In this document: in pieces, positions 44,649 through 52,984 of the stretch
How the letters are laid out: each line of letters opens with the position of its first letter
Numbering within the stretch: position 1 is the stretch's first letter
NCBI GenBank assembly: GCA_049645705.1
Contig: JBARUK010000055.1
Location: 1-64,000 of the forward strand
Source of the DNA: JBGNFV01 sp049645705
GTDB taxonomy: Bacteria > Bacteroidota > Bacteroidia > Cytophagales > Cyclobacteriaceae
Direction: 5' to 3'
DNA length: 64,000 nucleotides
Notes under the pieces: model-generated
Told to the model about the DNA's origin: nothing
Database searches by the model: none
The model's input: only the letters and a program-made list of their open reading frames with translations
Program-made: the position numbers and the translations under genes

Positions 44649-47525
44649 TTATTCGACCAGGTAGGTTACTCCCAGCGAAAAGGTCTGACCTGTGTTGAAG
44701 TTACTCCAGGTATAGTCGCGACCATTATAGTTGAGCTCCTCACGGTAGGTACTGTTGAGGAGGTTGCTTGCTTTGGCTTTGATACTCCAGTGATCAGATA
44801 TACCCTTTTTGACGGTAAGGGTCAGATCGGGTCTGGGCTGCTCATAGATGTAGGGCAGGGCCAGAGATACAGCGGTTATTCTTTTGCCCAGTACGTTGAA
44901 GGCAGCATTTACATCCCAGCGTGTCTCAGGGTTGCTGTAACCCAGGCCTGCATTGATGATAAACGGTGACTGGTTATACAGCGGGCGGGTATCATCAGCA
45001 TTAGGATCGAACACGCGACGGGCTACCAGCTCCTGGTCGGAAAGATTTACTTCTGACTCGACGAGGGTGACATTTACGGAAGCTCTGAAGTTGGTAAGTA
45101 AAGGAGAGATGAAGCCCAGTGTCTTACGTGCCTCTACTTCCACACCCATGATGGTGGCCTGGTCTACGTTCTGGTATTCGAACTGAAGGTTGTTGTTTTC
45201 AGGATTAACTGTCCGCTCGATGGGGTTGTCCATGTTTTTGTAGAACACACTGGCAGAAAGGTATTCTGATGTGGCCGGATACCATTCCCAGCGCAGATCA
45301 TAGTTATCTATCAGTGTTCTTTGAAGATCAGGATTGCCCTGCAGGTTAGGATCTCCCTGGAAGGAGAAGGTCACAAGCGGAGCAAATTCTCTGAAACTCG
45401 GACGTGCCAGTGTGCGGCCATATGCTGCTCTCAGGTTCATGTTTTCCTGAAGCTCATAGGTAAGGTTCAATGAGGGTAAAATGTCTACCTCTTTGATATT
45501 ACCTGTGATTTTCTCGCCTGTACTTGGCAGAGGGTTCTTTGTAGCAAGGTCCTGATCTGTACTTTCCATCCTGGCACCAAATATGGCATTAAACTTATCG
45601 GTGATAGGAAGCTCTGCCATAGCATAAGTGCCATAGATCTTCTGGGCAGCATCATAGCTGTTTTCTTCGCGGGTTCCGTCTATGAGATAAAGACCAAACT
45701 CGTTAGGACCAAGAAGACCCAGATTAGATTCAGCAAGGTAAGTATCTATATCTCCTGCATAGCGCTCTGCTCCACCGCCACGAGAGTATTCCAGCCTGCG
45801 TTCAGCGTAGTCTCTGTCCTTTTTAAGGTAGGCACCACCAAAGCGTATTTTGGCTTCCCGCTCATTCCATACTGTTACGGGAAGGGTAAAGTCCAGCTTG
45901 AGGTCCAGGCTGGTCTCATCCATGTTTCTGAAGTAACGTCCAGGACGGTTCAAATTAGACTGAGTAAAGATGGTATCACCTTCAGACTCTGTAAGGTAGT
46001 TATTAGTAAAGAACCTGATGTCGGGCTCATCAAATGAACCTGCAGAATACGATCCCAGCCATTCTACCTGTAGGTTTTTCAGAGCGGGAAAGTAGTGTGT
46101 TCCCTGTAACTGACCGGTATTGATGTGTCTTTCTTTGAAGTAAAGTGTCCTGGTCTGGTAGAAGTTCTCATCATCTACCCAGGGATTTACTGTACCTGTA
46201 AGGCTCCAGTTACCTTCCAGGTAGCGTGCTTCTTTGATGCCGCTCTGATTTCTCAGGGCAGTAGCCTGAATCTTGTGGTTATTGTTGAATTTAATAGCAC
46301 CGGCAAGCATAGCTCCCCAGGTTACGCTTTCGGTTCCCTGCTCATCGTCAAGCAGAAAGTTTGTGTTGGCCTCAAGGTCTTCTACACTTGAGCTGATACC
46401 ACTATAGCGTCCTATAAACCCGTTTTCAATGGCCGCATAGTCGCGGTCATACGAAACTGAACCAATAAGGCCTACCTGTGAGGTACCCACCTCGAACTGG
46501 TCACCAATAGCAAAGCTCAGACTCTGATTAAGCAGGGCTGTCTTGTTTCCCGGCTCAAACTCATTATTGTTAAAGCTTTTGGTTACGTTATCCAGTTCCT
46601 GATTATTTACGTATGGCTGAGGAAAGTTAGCATTGTTATATTGTGCTATTTCGCCGGGTAGTTCACGCGTACCGTCATCTATTCCCAGAAAATCAAGTGA
46701 GCCGCCTTCGTAAGAAAGGAACTGATCATTGAAAGATGCTACTGTATTGTACCCAAGTGAGGCATTGACCTGCATGGTGTAGCGATCGGGGAAGTCTTTG
46801 GTATTGATATCTACAAGACCGCCGGAAAAGTCACCGGGAAGATTAGGGGAAAAGGTCTTGTAGACAATGATATTGTCAATAAGATTACTGGGAAACAGGT
46901 CAAGCTGAACTGAATTTCTGTTGGGGTCCAGTCCTGGCAAGTCGGCTCCGTTCAGTACGGTCTTGCTGTAGCGGTCACCCAGACCACGTACATATACGTA
47001 CTTACCTCCCTGTACGGTCACACCTGAAACCCGCTTAATGGCGGCACCGGCATCACTGTCACCATTTCTTGAAAACATATCTGCGCTAATGGCATCTAAC
47101 ACTACGGGCGATTTCTTTTGTACTGTGAGCAGGGCAGACTCGCTGCTTTTGATTGCTTCTGCAGTAACTACTACTTCTTCCAGACCATAGTCTTCTACAA
47201 GAAGTTTTACATTGAATATTTCTGTTTCACCGGCATCAAGCTGGATATCCCGGATAGTCTGGGTTTGAAAAGAAACATATGAAACCTGTACATTATAGGT
47301 TCCGGCGGCAAGATTTGTGATAGCTGCCTTACCATCAAGGTCAGTAACAGCTCCGTTTGTAGTGCCTTCAATCACTACGTTGGCACCGATCAGCGGTTCG
47401 CCAAGTTCATCGTCAAACACGGTAACTCTAATGATACCGTCCTGAGCATAGGCTGTCATCGCCATTGCGAAGAACACAGCCAGAGTAATAACCTTCTTAA
47501 GCATTTTGTGTGGGTTTTTAGACAT
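44649..47525 (-). CDS. TonB-dependent outer-membrane receptor
   Basis: The roughly 958-residue protein (from ATG 47525) has a signal peptide (KKVITLAVFFAMAMTAYAQ), a carboxypeptidase-regulatory-like domain (about 25-110: GIIRVTVFDDELGEPLIGANVVIEGTTNGAVTDLDGKA), a plug (about 115-250, VVLDAISADMFSRNGDSDAGAAIKRVSGV) and a beta barrel to the C-terminus (FSLGVTYLVE). An upstream ATG at 47546 lies inside a stem-loop, so the second ATG was chosen; ATG 47504 is also possible. The DAGAAIKRVSGVTVQGGKYVYVRGLGDRYS segment is typical of non-SusC receptors. It follows the beta-helix lipoprotein gene in the same transcript direction and probably shares its substrate. Confidence 0.9.
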   Translation of the reverse strand: MSKNPHKMLKKVITLAVFFAMAMTAYAQDGIIRVTVFDDELGEPLIGANVVIEGTTNGAVTDLDGKAAITNLAAGTYNVQVSYVSFQTQTIRDIQLDAGETEIFNVKLLVEDYGLEEVVVTAEAIKSSESALLTVQKKSPVVLDAISADMFSRNGDSDAGAAIKRVSGVTVQGGKYVYVRGLGDRYSKTVLNGADLPGLDPNRNSVQLDLFPSNLIDNIIVYKTFSPNLPGDFSGGLVDINTKDFPDRYTMQVNASLGYNTVASFNDQFLSYEGGSLDFLGIDDGTRELPGEIAQYNNANFPQPYVNNQELDNVTKSFNNNEFEPGNKTALLNQSLSFAIGDQFEVGTSQVGLIGSVSYDRDYAAIENGFIGRYSGISSSVEDLEANTNFLLDDEQGTESVTWGAMLAGAIKFNNNHKIQATALRNQSGIKEARYLEGNWSLTGTVNPWVDDENFYQTRTLYFKERHINTGQLQGTHYFPALKNLQVEWLGSYSAGSFDEPDIRFFTNNYLTESEGDTIFTQSNLNRPGRYFRNMDETSLDLKLDFTLPVTVWNEREAKIRFGGAYLKKDRDYAERRLEYSRGGGAERYAGDIDTYLAESNLGLLGPNEFGLYLIDGTREENSYDAAQKIYGTYAMAELPITDKFNAIFGARMESTDQDLATKNPLPSTGEKITGNIKEVDILPSLNLTYELQENMNLRAAYGRTLARPSFREFAPLVTFSFQGDPNLQGNPDLQRTLIDNYDLRWEWYPATSEYLSASVFYKNMDNPIERTVNPENNNLQFEYQNVDQATIMGVEVEARKTLGFISPLLTNFRASVNVTLVESEVNLSDQELVARRVFDPNADDTRPLYNQSPFIINAGLGYSNPETRWDVNAAFNVLGKRITAVSLALPYIYEQPRPDLTLTVKKGISDHWSIKAKASNLLNSTYREELNYNGRDYTWSNFNTGQTFSLGVTYLVE

Positions 47526-47529
47526 AAGG

Positions 47530-47557
47530 AAAGCACCCGCCTTCATACGGGTGCTTT
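47530..47557 (-). other. Intercistronic hairpin between lipoprotein and receptor genes
   Basis: A perfect 10-bp inverted repeat (AAAGCACCCG, 8-nt loop, CGGGTGCTTT) fills the gap between the two genes. On the minus strand only CCTT follows, so it is not a canonical terminator; a role in setting the ratio of the two messages is inferred. Confidence 0.6.
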
Positions 47558-47577
47558 ATATTTTTACTCAGCAATAA

Positions 47578-49278
47578 TTACTGATTCAAAACTTCCCAGG
47601 CCTTTGTCCAGTTGGCGATCCAGGGAGTACCATTAGGATCAAAAGCACCTTTGTACTGCTGATCTGTAAAGAACCCGTCAGTATCATCACCAGGAAGCGC
47701 AGCAAGGTCAGAAGTAACTTCTGAGGCAGTAGGAACTACGGTGTTTCCACCTGAACCGAATCCAGGATCAACTACCATGTTATTGCTCTCTCCGTAAGAC
47801 TTCCATGTAGCTTCGTTACCAGCTTCAGGTTCACCGGATAGGGTGAATATGTCCTGGATGTTGGAATTGTCTACTACACCGTTTACATCGTAAAGGATGT
47901 TATTGCTGAACTCCAGGTCGTCCTGAGAGAAGCGTGTGTATGAGTCAGGGTTGTTGGCAGAAGACAGGTCTTCTACTGTAACGGGGGCATCGTAGCCGTA
48001 GAATATACTGTTGAAGTACTTACCTCCGGCATTGTCTCTGAAGAGGATAGTGTTTGACATATTAACGGCGCTGCCTTCATCATCAGAATAGATGAATGTA
48101 GCATTGTAGAACATAGGGATAGCAAAAGGCTCAAGGCGCTCGTTGGCAGAAACACCGCCATCATGCTCGCCACCACGGGGGTCGTCAGACTCTATATCAC
48201 TTGAACGATCCCATACGAAAACGTTCTGCAGTTTGCCACGGAAGCCTTCGTCATAGTCGATAGCATCGTCACCTGCCCATGATACGGCTGCATTCTTCAC
48301 GTTTACGGTACCACCGAAGAATTCGATACCATCGTCCAGGTTAGACCATACTTCTATGTTTTCGATAGTAGTGCCATTACCTACGGCACCTAATGTAAGC
48401 CCGTTTATCTCATTGGAATCTCCAATGAGCGATCCACCATGACGGATGGATACGTACTTCAGTACTCCACTGTTGTCAGCATCGTCAGAACCACCATACA
48501 GGCCACGATCACCTTCGTCAGTGATACCTTCTACCTGCTTCTGAGGAGAGTCCTGGTTATTAGTAGTAGCATTACCAAGAACGATGAGACCGCCCCATAG
48601 TGCGCTGGCATCGTCAGCTACTGAACCGTTAAGGTCGTCGGAAGTACTTGTAAAGATGATAGGGTTATCGGCTGTACCTTCAGCTATGATGGTACCACCC
48701 CTGGAAACGATAAGAGCAGAAGCACTTGATCCCTGACCGGGCTGTCCTTTAATAACGGTACCGGCTTCGATAGTAAGTGTCTGGCCGCTGTTTACAAAAA
48801 TGAAACCACGAAGGTTGTATATATTATCTGCAGTCCATGTTGTTGTACCAACACCACTGGCAGAAGGGGTCACATCTACTTCATTGGTTACAGTTCCTGA
48901 CTGTATGTCAATGGTAGCAACACCTGATCCTGTATTTCCTTCATCGTCAGTTACAGTAAGCTCTACTGCTCCGGCACCGGTAGTACCATCAGCCGTAAAT
49001 GAAACGACTACGTTTCCGGTAGTGGCTCCGTCGGCAGGTTCGCTGCTTATGCTGGCTGAACCATTAGTAGCTGAAGCAGAGGCCGAAGCATATTCACCAG
49101 GCGTAGTAACGCTAAAGGTTATATTTACACTCATACCTTCCTGTACATTTACTGCTGAAGCAGGAGGCGTTACAGTTGGGTTAGCGATACCCGGGCCATC
49201 ACCACCATCGTCGTTATTACACGACCCAAGGAAGGTAAGACCGGCGAGTAAGGTCATTAAAAACGAAAATCTTCTCAT
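47578..49278 (-). CDS. Surface lipoprotein with beta-helix domain
   Basis: The 566-residue lipoprotein has its lipobox at LGSC (Cys20), then an Asn/Asp-rich tether (NNDDGGDG), which acts in Bacteroidota as a surface-export signal, and an Ig/cadherin-like domain (about 40-135). From about 145 to 500 short repeats such as LTIEAGTVIKGQPGQGSSASALIVSRGGTIIAEGT and GTTIENIEVWSNLDDGIEFFGGTVNVKN give a right-handed parallel beta-helix. Such domains bind or cleave polysaccharides or adhere; no lyase residues can be identified by eye. It precedes the TonB-dependent receptor, so ligand capture for uptake is likely. Confidence 0.75.
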   Translation of the reverse strand: MRRFSFLMTLLAGLTFLGSCNNDDGGDGPGIANPTVTPPASAVNVQEGMSVNITFSVTTPGEYASASASATNGSASISSEPADGATTGNVVVSFTADGTTGAGAVELTVTDDEGNTGSGVATIDIQSGTVTNEVDVTPSASGVGTTTWTADNIYNLRGFIFVNSGQTLTIEAGTVIKGQPGQGSSASALIVSRGGTIIAEGTADNPIIFTSTSDDLNGSVADDASALWGGLIVLGNATTNNQDSPQKQVEGITDEGDRGLYGGSDDADNSGVLKYVSIRHGGSLIGDSNEINGLTLGAVGNGTTIENIEVWSNLDDGIEFFGGTVNVKNAAVSWAGDDAIDYDEGFRGKLQNVFVWDRSSDIESDDPRGGEHDGGVSANERLEPFAIPMFYNATFIYSDDEGSAVNMSNTILFRDNAGGKYFNSIFYGYDAPVTVEDLSSANNPDSYTRFSQDDLEFSNNILYDVNGVVDNSNIQDIFTLSGEPEAGNEATWKSYGESNNMVVDPGFGSGGNTVVPTASEVTSDLAALPGDDTDGFFTDQQYKGAFDPNGTPWIANWTKAWEVLNQ

Positions 49279-49479
49279 TTGTAGTTACTTAGTTGGGTTA
49301 AAAATCCTACACCACAAAGGTGACCAAGTAATGTTAATTGGGGGCTTGGTATGTGTTATGAAATCTTTATGAGAAGATATAAGGAGGTTAAATTATTGTT
49401 AAAACACACATACGCTTAAACAATAAAATAATTTGACTTTTGAAAAAGGATCGAAATTTTAATTGGTGATATAAAGGAT

Positions 49480-50463
49480 TTAATAATTAATAGGCACCTT
49501 ATTAAGGATGGTTTTAATAATTTGATGCGTGGTAACACCGTCTGCTTCGGCCTCAAAATTCAGTAATATCCGGTGGTTCAGCACGTCTATAGCCACCTCT
49601 TTAATGTCTTCGGGCAGGACATAATCCCGGCCGTCGAAATACGCCAGTGCTTTGGCCGCCAGGTTCAGGTTTATACTTGCCCGGGGCGAAGCACCGAACT
49701 GGATGTAGTTTGCTTCTTCAGCCAGTTTGTACTCGGCAGGCCGACGTGTAGCAAAAACAAGCTCTATAATGTACCTCTCCAACGATTCGGAGATGTTTAC
49801 TTTATTGATCTCATCTCTGATAGTAAAAATATCTTCTTTGGTAAGGTGCGTATCAACTGTTTGCTTAAAGCCCATATTAGCCATGCGTCTCATAATCTCA
49901 AGCTCCTCTTCACGGGTAGGATAATCTACGTATACCTTCATCATAAAACGGTCTACCTGAGCTTCGGGCAGAGGATAGGTACCCTCCTGGTCTACGGGGT
50001 TCTGAGTGGCCAGCACCAGGAAGGGGCGATCCAGCTTATAAGTAGTCTCTCCTATAGTGACCTGACGCTCCTGCATGGACTCCAGTAAGGCAGCCTGTAC
50101 TTTGGCGGGAGAACGGTTTACCTCATCTGCCAGTACGATGTTAGCAAATACAGGTCCTTTTTTAACCTCGAACTCAGCTTTTTGCTGATTATAGATCATA
50201 GTACCGACAAGGTCGGCCGGTAGCAGGTCAGGCGTAAACTGAATACGCTTAAAGTCAAGGTGCAGAACATTGGCCAGGGTATTTACCGTGAGGGTCTTAG
50301 CCAGGCCGGGCACACCTTCGAGCAATACGTGCCCCTGGGTGAACAGACCGATAAGTAACCTGTTGACCATATATTCCTGGCCTACGACAACTTTACCTAT
50401 CTCGCTGAAAACGTTCCGAATCTTTTCCTGATATCTATCCTTATTCTCCAGGGGAGCATCCAT
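49480..50463 (-). CDS. MoxR family AAA+ ATPase
   Basis: The 327-residue protein (ATG 50461-50463) has Walker A GVPGLAKT at residues 50-57, Walker B in NIVLADEVNRSP, and LATQNPVDQEGTYPLPEAQVDRFMMKV as sensor and arginine-finger region. These identify the MoxR AAA+ group, chaperones that activate other complexes. A longer frame would start at a TTG inside a promoter element (50491-50498) and is rejected. Usually MoxR is followed by a DUF58 and von Willebrand genes; here the next gene is the beta-helix lipoprotein, so this one is an orphan. Confidence 0.9.
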   Translation of the reverse strand: MDAPLENKDRYQEKIRNVFSEIGKVVVGQEYMVNRLLIGLFTQGHVLLEGVPGLAKTLTVNTLANVLHLDFKRIQFTPDLLPADLVGTMIYNQQKAEFEVKKGPVFANIVLADEVNRSPAKVQAALLESMQERQVTIGETTYKLDRPFLVLATQNPVDQEGTYPLPEAQVDRFMMKVYVDYPTREEELEIMRRMANMGFKQTVDTHLTKEDIFTIRDEINKVNISESLERYIIELVFATRRPAEYKLAEEANYIQFGASPRASINLNLAAKALAYFDGRDYVLPEDIKEVAIDVLNHRILLNFEAEADGVTTHQIIKTILNKVPINY

Positions 50464-50490
50464 ATGCCTCTTCTTTTTTAGGTGTGTTGG

Positions 50491-50498
50491 CAAAAATA
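50491..50498 (-). promoter_or_regulatory. Candidate -7 element for the MoxR gene
   Basis: The minus strand reads TATTTTTG, a full match to TAnnTTTG, 27 bp before the chosen ATG. No TTG at the normal -33 distance is seen. Confidence 0.4.
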
Positions 50499-50612
50499 TA
50501 AAAGAACGGAATTACCATTCCTATTTATTTTCATATTAGCCGGGTAATTAATATCGTAAAGAAAATAATTGCAACTCAAAAACAACCAAATTACTAAAAC
50601 CCAGGTCAATAG

Positions 50613-51191
50613 ATGAAACCAGAAGATGCTTTAGCCCGCTGCCCCTGGGCCATAGGGGTCTCAGATGCTTATACTCTCTACCATGATACGGAGTGGGGAG
50701 TCCCGGTACACGATGACCGGAAGCATTTTGAATTTCTGATACTGGAGGGCGCGCAGGCTGGCCTGAGCTGGAGCACGGTATTGCACCGACGTGAAGGGTA
50801 CCGCCGATGTTTCAGTGATTTTGACCCAGTGGTAGTGGCAGGTTATAGCGAAGACGATGTACTGAGACTTAAGCTGGATGAAAGCATCATAAGGAATGAG
50901 CTTAAAATCAGAGCGGCTATAAATAATGCCTGTCATTTTCTGAAGGTTCAGGAAGAATATGGAAGCTTCGATGCGTATATCTGGAGCTTTACAGACGGTA
51001 AAATAATCGTAAACAGATGGAAGTCTCAATCAGACGTACCTGCACGTACGGAGATTTCTGATAAGCTAAGCAAAGACCTGAAGAAAAGGGGCTTTAAGTT
51101 TGCAGGAAGCGTGATCATGTATGCCCATATGCAGGCATGCGGACTGATAAATGACCATTTGGTATCATGCTTCCGTCATAATGAAGTATAG
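50613..51191 (+). CDS. tag: DNA-3-methyladenine glycosylase I
   Basis: The 192-residue protein starts with the zinc-snap motif CPWAIGVSDAYTLYHDTEWGVPVHDD, containing the Cys and His ligands, and has the active-site part EGAQAGLSWSTVLHRREGYRRCFSDFDP. Near the end, HMQACGLINDHLVSCFRH carries the other pair of zinc ligands. It removes 3-methyladenine from alkylated DNA. It is followed 18 bp later by a Kazal-type lipoprotein, an odd partner for a repair enzyme. Confidence 0.95.
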   Translation: MKPEDALARCPWAIGVSDAYTLYHDTEWGVPVHDDRKHFEFLILEGAQAGLSWSTVLHRREGYRRCFSDFDPVVVAGYSEDDVLRLKLDESIIRNELKIRAAINNACHFLKVQEEYGSFDAYIWSFTDGKIIVNRWKSQSDVPARTEISDKLSKDLKKRGFKFAGSVIMYAHMQACGLINDHLVSCFRHNEV

Positions 51192-51209
51192 AGGCTAACT
51201 TAAATAAAC

Positions 51210-51449
51210 ATGAAGAAAGTATTGTTACTGATGCTATTGGCCAGCTTCGGTCTGGCTGGATACTCCTGCGAGAAAGAAGACGTAACGGAAGGAGATACAT
51301 GCATCGACCCAGCTATGATCGACACTGATGATGCTTGCTATACGTTGTACGACCCTGTGTGTGGGTGCAATAACGTAACGTATTCAAACTCCTGCGAGGC
51401 TACCGCGAGTGGTGTGAAAGAGTACACGCCTGGTGAGTGTTCTGATTGA
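51210..51449 (+). CDS. Kazal-type protease-inhibitor lipoprotein
   Basis: The 79-residue protein has a signal peptide with Cys20 as the likely lipid site (AGYSC). The mature part contains six cysteines (residues 31, 43, 51, 53, 62, 77) and the Kazal signature DPVCGCNNVTYSNSCEA-x(2)-GV. Kazal domains inhibit serine proteases; here it would sit in the outer membrane, facing the periplasm or the surface. The stop TGA directly abuts the stop of the convergent DUF3365 gene. Confidence 0.85.
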   Translation: MKKVLLLMLLASFGLAGYSCEKEDVTEGDTCIDPAMIDTDDACYTLYDPVCGCNNVTYSNSCEATASGVKEYTPGECSD

Positions 51450-52103
51450 TCACATCTCTTTTATTATTTCTTTCTTCTCAAGCTCTATGCTCCACATACC
51501 TCTTAGGTCACCTTGTTCAAACCCGGTTGCTTTATCTTGGGGGTACAACTGTTCTATCCTGGCCCGGGTGTCTGCTGCAATCATATTTTCTGCACCATGG
51601 CAGTTAAGGCATAGGGGGGTGTTGATAACGATGGGTTTGGTGTATAGGATCTTCCCGTTATCGAGCATTTGAATATTATCTCCGGGGTCTTCGTTTTGCT
51701 CTATGGAGTAGTCATATGCATTCAGTAGCTGTACTTCTACTTCTCCCGGCTTGTCTTCGGGGTTTCGAAAGCGATGTGAAACGCGTCGGACATTGACGTT
51801 TCCTGCCTGGCTCAGACTATCCATTAGTGGCAGTGCCTGTACATTACAATATTCTACAGCACCAGCTACTCCATGCTGATCGATCGCCTGCTGCAAGGTA
51901 TTCAGAAGTTCCCTTTGTGCGACCCCTACCACACTTCTTCCTTTTTCCAAAGCTGCATTGAGTACATCTACTTCTCTGACCCGCTTAATTTCCCGGTTCT
52001 TCTTCTCTTCCCTGATGGATTCCTGATCCATCCGTCTTCCCTTCATATCACACGATACTACAGCAAGAAGGAGTAACATGCATAAAATCTTATAAGGACT
52101 CAT
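51450..52103 (-). CDS. DUF3365 (Tll0287-like) haem-binding lipoprotein
   Basis: The 217-residue lipoprotein has its lipobox at VVSC (Cys18). The N-terminal part is helical (VDVLNAALEKGRSVVGVAQRELLNTLQQAI), then comes a Tll0287-like sensor fold with SHRFRNPEDKPGEVEV and a c-type haem site Cys165-Leu-Asn-Cys168-His169 (TPLCLNCHGAEN). Such proteins bind one haem covalently and are proposed redox or gas sensors in the periplasm. It is transcribed away from a separate group; no partner sensor domain is present in the same protein. Confidence 0.85.
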   Translation of the reverse strand: MSPYKILCMLLLLAVVSCDMKGRRMDQESIREEKKNREIKRVREVDVLNAALEKGRSVVGVAQRELLNTLQQAIDQHGVAGAVEYCNVQALPLMDSLSQAGNVNVRRVSHRFRNPEDKPGEVEVQLLNAYDYSIEQNEDPGDNIQMLDNGKILYTKPIVINTPLCLNCHGAENMIAADTRARIEQLYPQDKATGFEQGDLRGMWSIELEKKEIIKEM

Positions 52104-52250
52104 ACTGACGTTCTTATTTTGAAAAGCACGAATTTACTACTTATTATATATCAATCCGCTTTCACATTGTTCATACGCTTCACTAAAATGAACAGGAGCC
52201 GAACTTAGTTTCACGTAGCAGAAGCAAGCACTACCTTTCTCTCCCTTATA

Positions 52251-52279
52251 AAAAAAGAGCTGCCCTGAAGGCAGCTCTT
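52251..52279 (-). terminator. Terminator after the flavin reductase gene
   Basis: On the minus strand a perfect 10-bp stem (AAGAGCTGCC ... GGCAGCTCTT, 5-nt loop) is followed by a T run. It lies 23 bp past the stop codon. Confidence 0.85.
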
Positions 52280-52301
52280 AACGTAATATTCTTGAAGCAG
52301 C

Positions 52302-52826
52302 TTATCCGCCGTAATGGAAATCTGTTTCCCACTCCATCAGTGGTTCGGCATCTTCGTTCCGTACTTTAGCATTGATTACGTTACCAATGAATATCATGTG
52401 GTCTCCTTCCGGGGTAATAGCATCGTTGATAGTACATTCGAGAAAGGCAGGGACATCTTTCAGTACAGGAGCTCCGGTCTCCATTTCTTCGTAGACATAT
52501 CCGTTTATCTTATTTCCGTCTATATCTGAGCCTTTGCTGAAGTCTTTCAGCATATTCAATTGTGCTTTGCCTACAATGTTGATAACGAATGACTGGCTCT
52601 TAAGGATGGTTTCGTTCAGGTCGCTGTCTTTCTGTATGGCACACATTACGAGTGGCGGATCAAAAGACACCTGGCTTACCCAACTGCAGGTACCCGCCGC
52701 ATAGTAGGGCTTGTCTCTGGTAGTCAGTTCTTCTTCAGCAGCTTTAGTTGTAATTATATAAAATCCGTAGCTTATCTTTTTAAGTGCGAGAGAAGCTTCG
52801 GCAGATCTATTTTCAGGCTTGTCCAT
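52302..52826 (-). CDS. Flavin reductase-like domain protein
   Basis: The 174-residue protein has the FMN-binding split-barrel features: SYGFYIITTKAAEEELTTRDKPYYAAGTCSWVSQVSFDPPLVMCAIQKDS, where the SWVSQVSFDPPLV segment is the family mark, then FVINIVG and AFLECTIND. This group reduces FMN with NAD(P)H or binds flavin for partner enzymes. It has no operon partner, and its own terminator follows. Confidence 0.85.
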   Translation of the reverse strand: MDKPENRSAEASLALKKISYGFYIITTKAAEEELTTRDKPYYAAGTCSWVSQVSFDPPLVMCAIQKDSDLNETILKSQSFVINIVGKAQLNMLKDFSKGSDIDGNKINGYVYEEMETGAPVLKDVPAFLECTINDAITPEGDHMIFIGNVINAKVRNEDAEPLMEWETDFHYGG

Positions 52827-52927
52827 ATTGTCTTCTGTTTAATCAAAATCTATGAACTATGAACAGATTAAAGGAGGTACTGTTTGGCTAATTGGCTGAA
52901 TTTATAGCTGTTGCAAAAAGCTTTTGA

Positions 52928-52965
52928 CAAAAAAAGGCCGCTCTGATATTTTATCAAAGCGGCCT
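52928..52965 (-). terminator. Terminator after the OmpA-family gene
   Basis: On the minus strand the stem AGGCCGCT / AGCGGCCT, extended by an inner TGATA/TATCA pair after one mismatch, is followed by seven T. It lies 20 bp past the OmpA-family stop. Confidence 0.85.
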
Positions 52966-52984
52966 CAGTTGCTTTCTCAGACAA

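Noticed and set aside
47526..47546. Upstream ATG of the TonB-dependent receptor (47546)
   Set aside because: It lies within the intercistronic hairpin and adds residues before an otherwise normal signal peptide.
48800..49372. 190-codon plus-strand frame rich in Pro, Val and Ser
   Set aside because: It is the antisense of the low-complexity start of the beta-helix lipoprotein; the lipoprotein frame has a signal peptide and lipobox.
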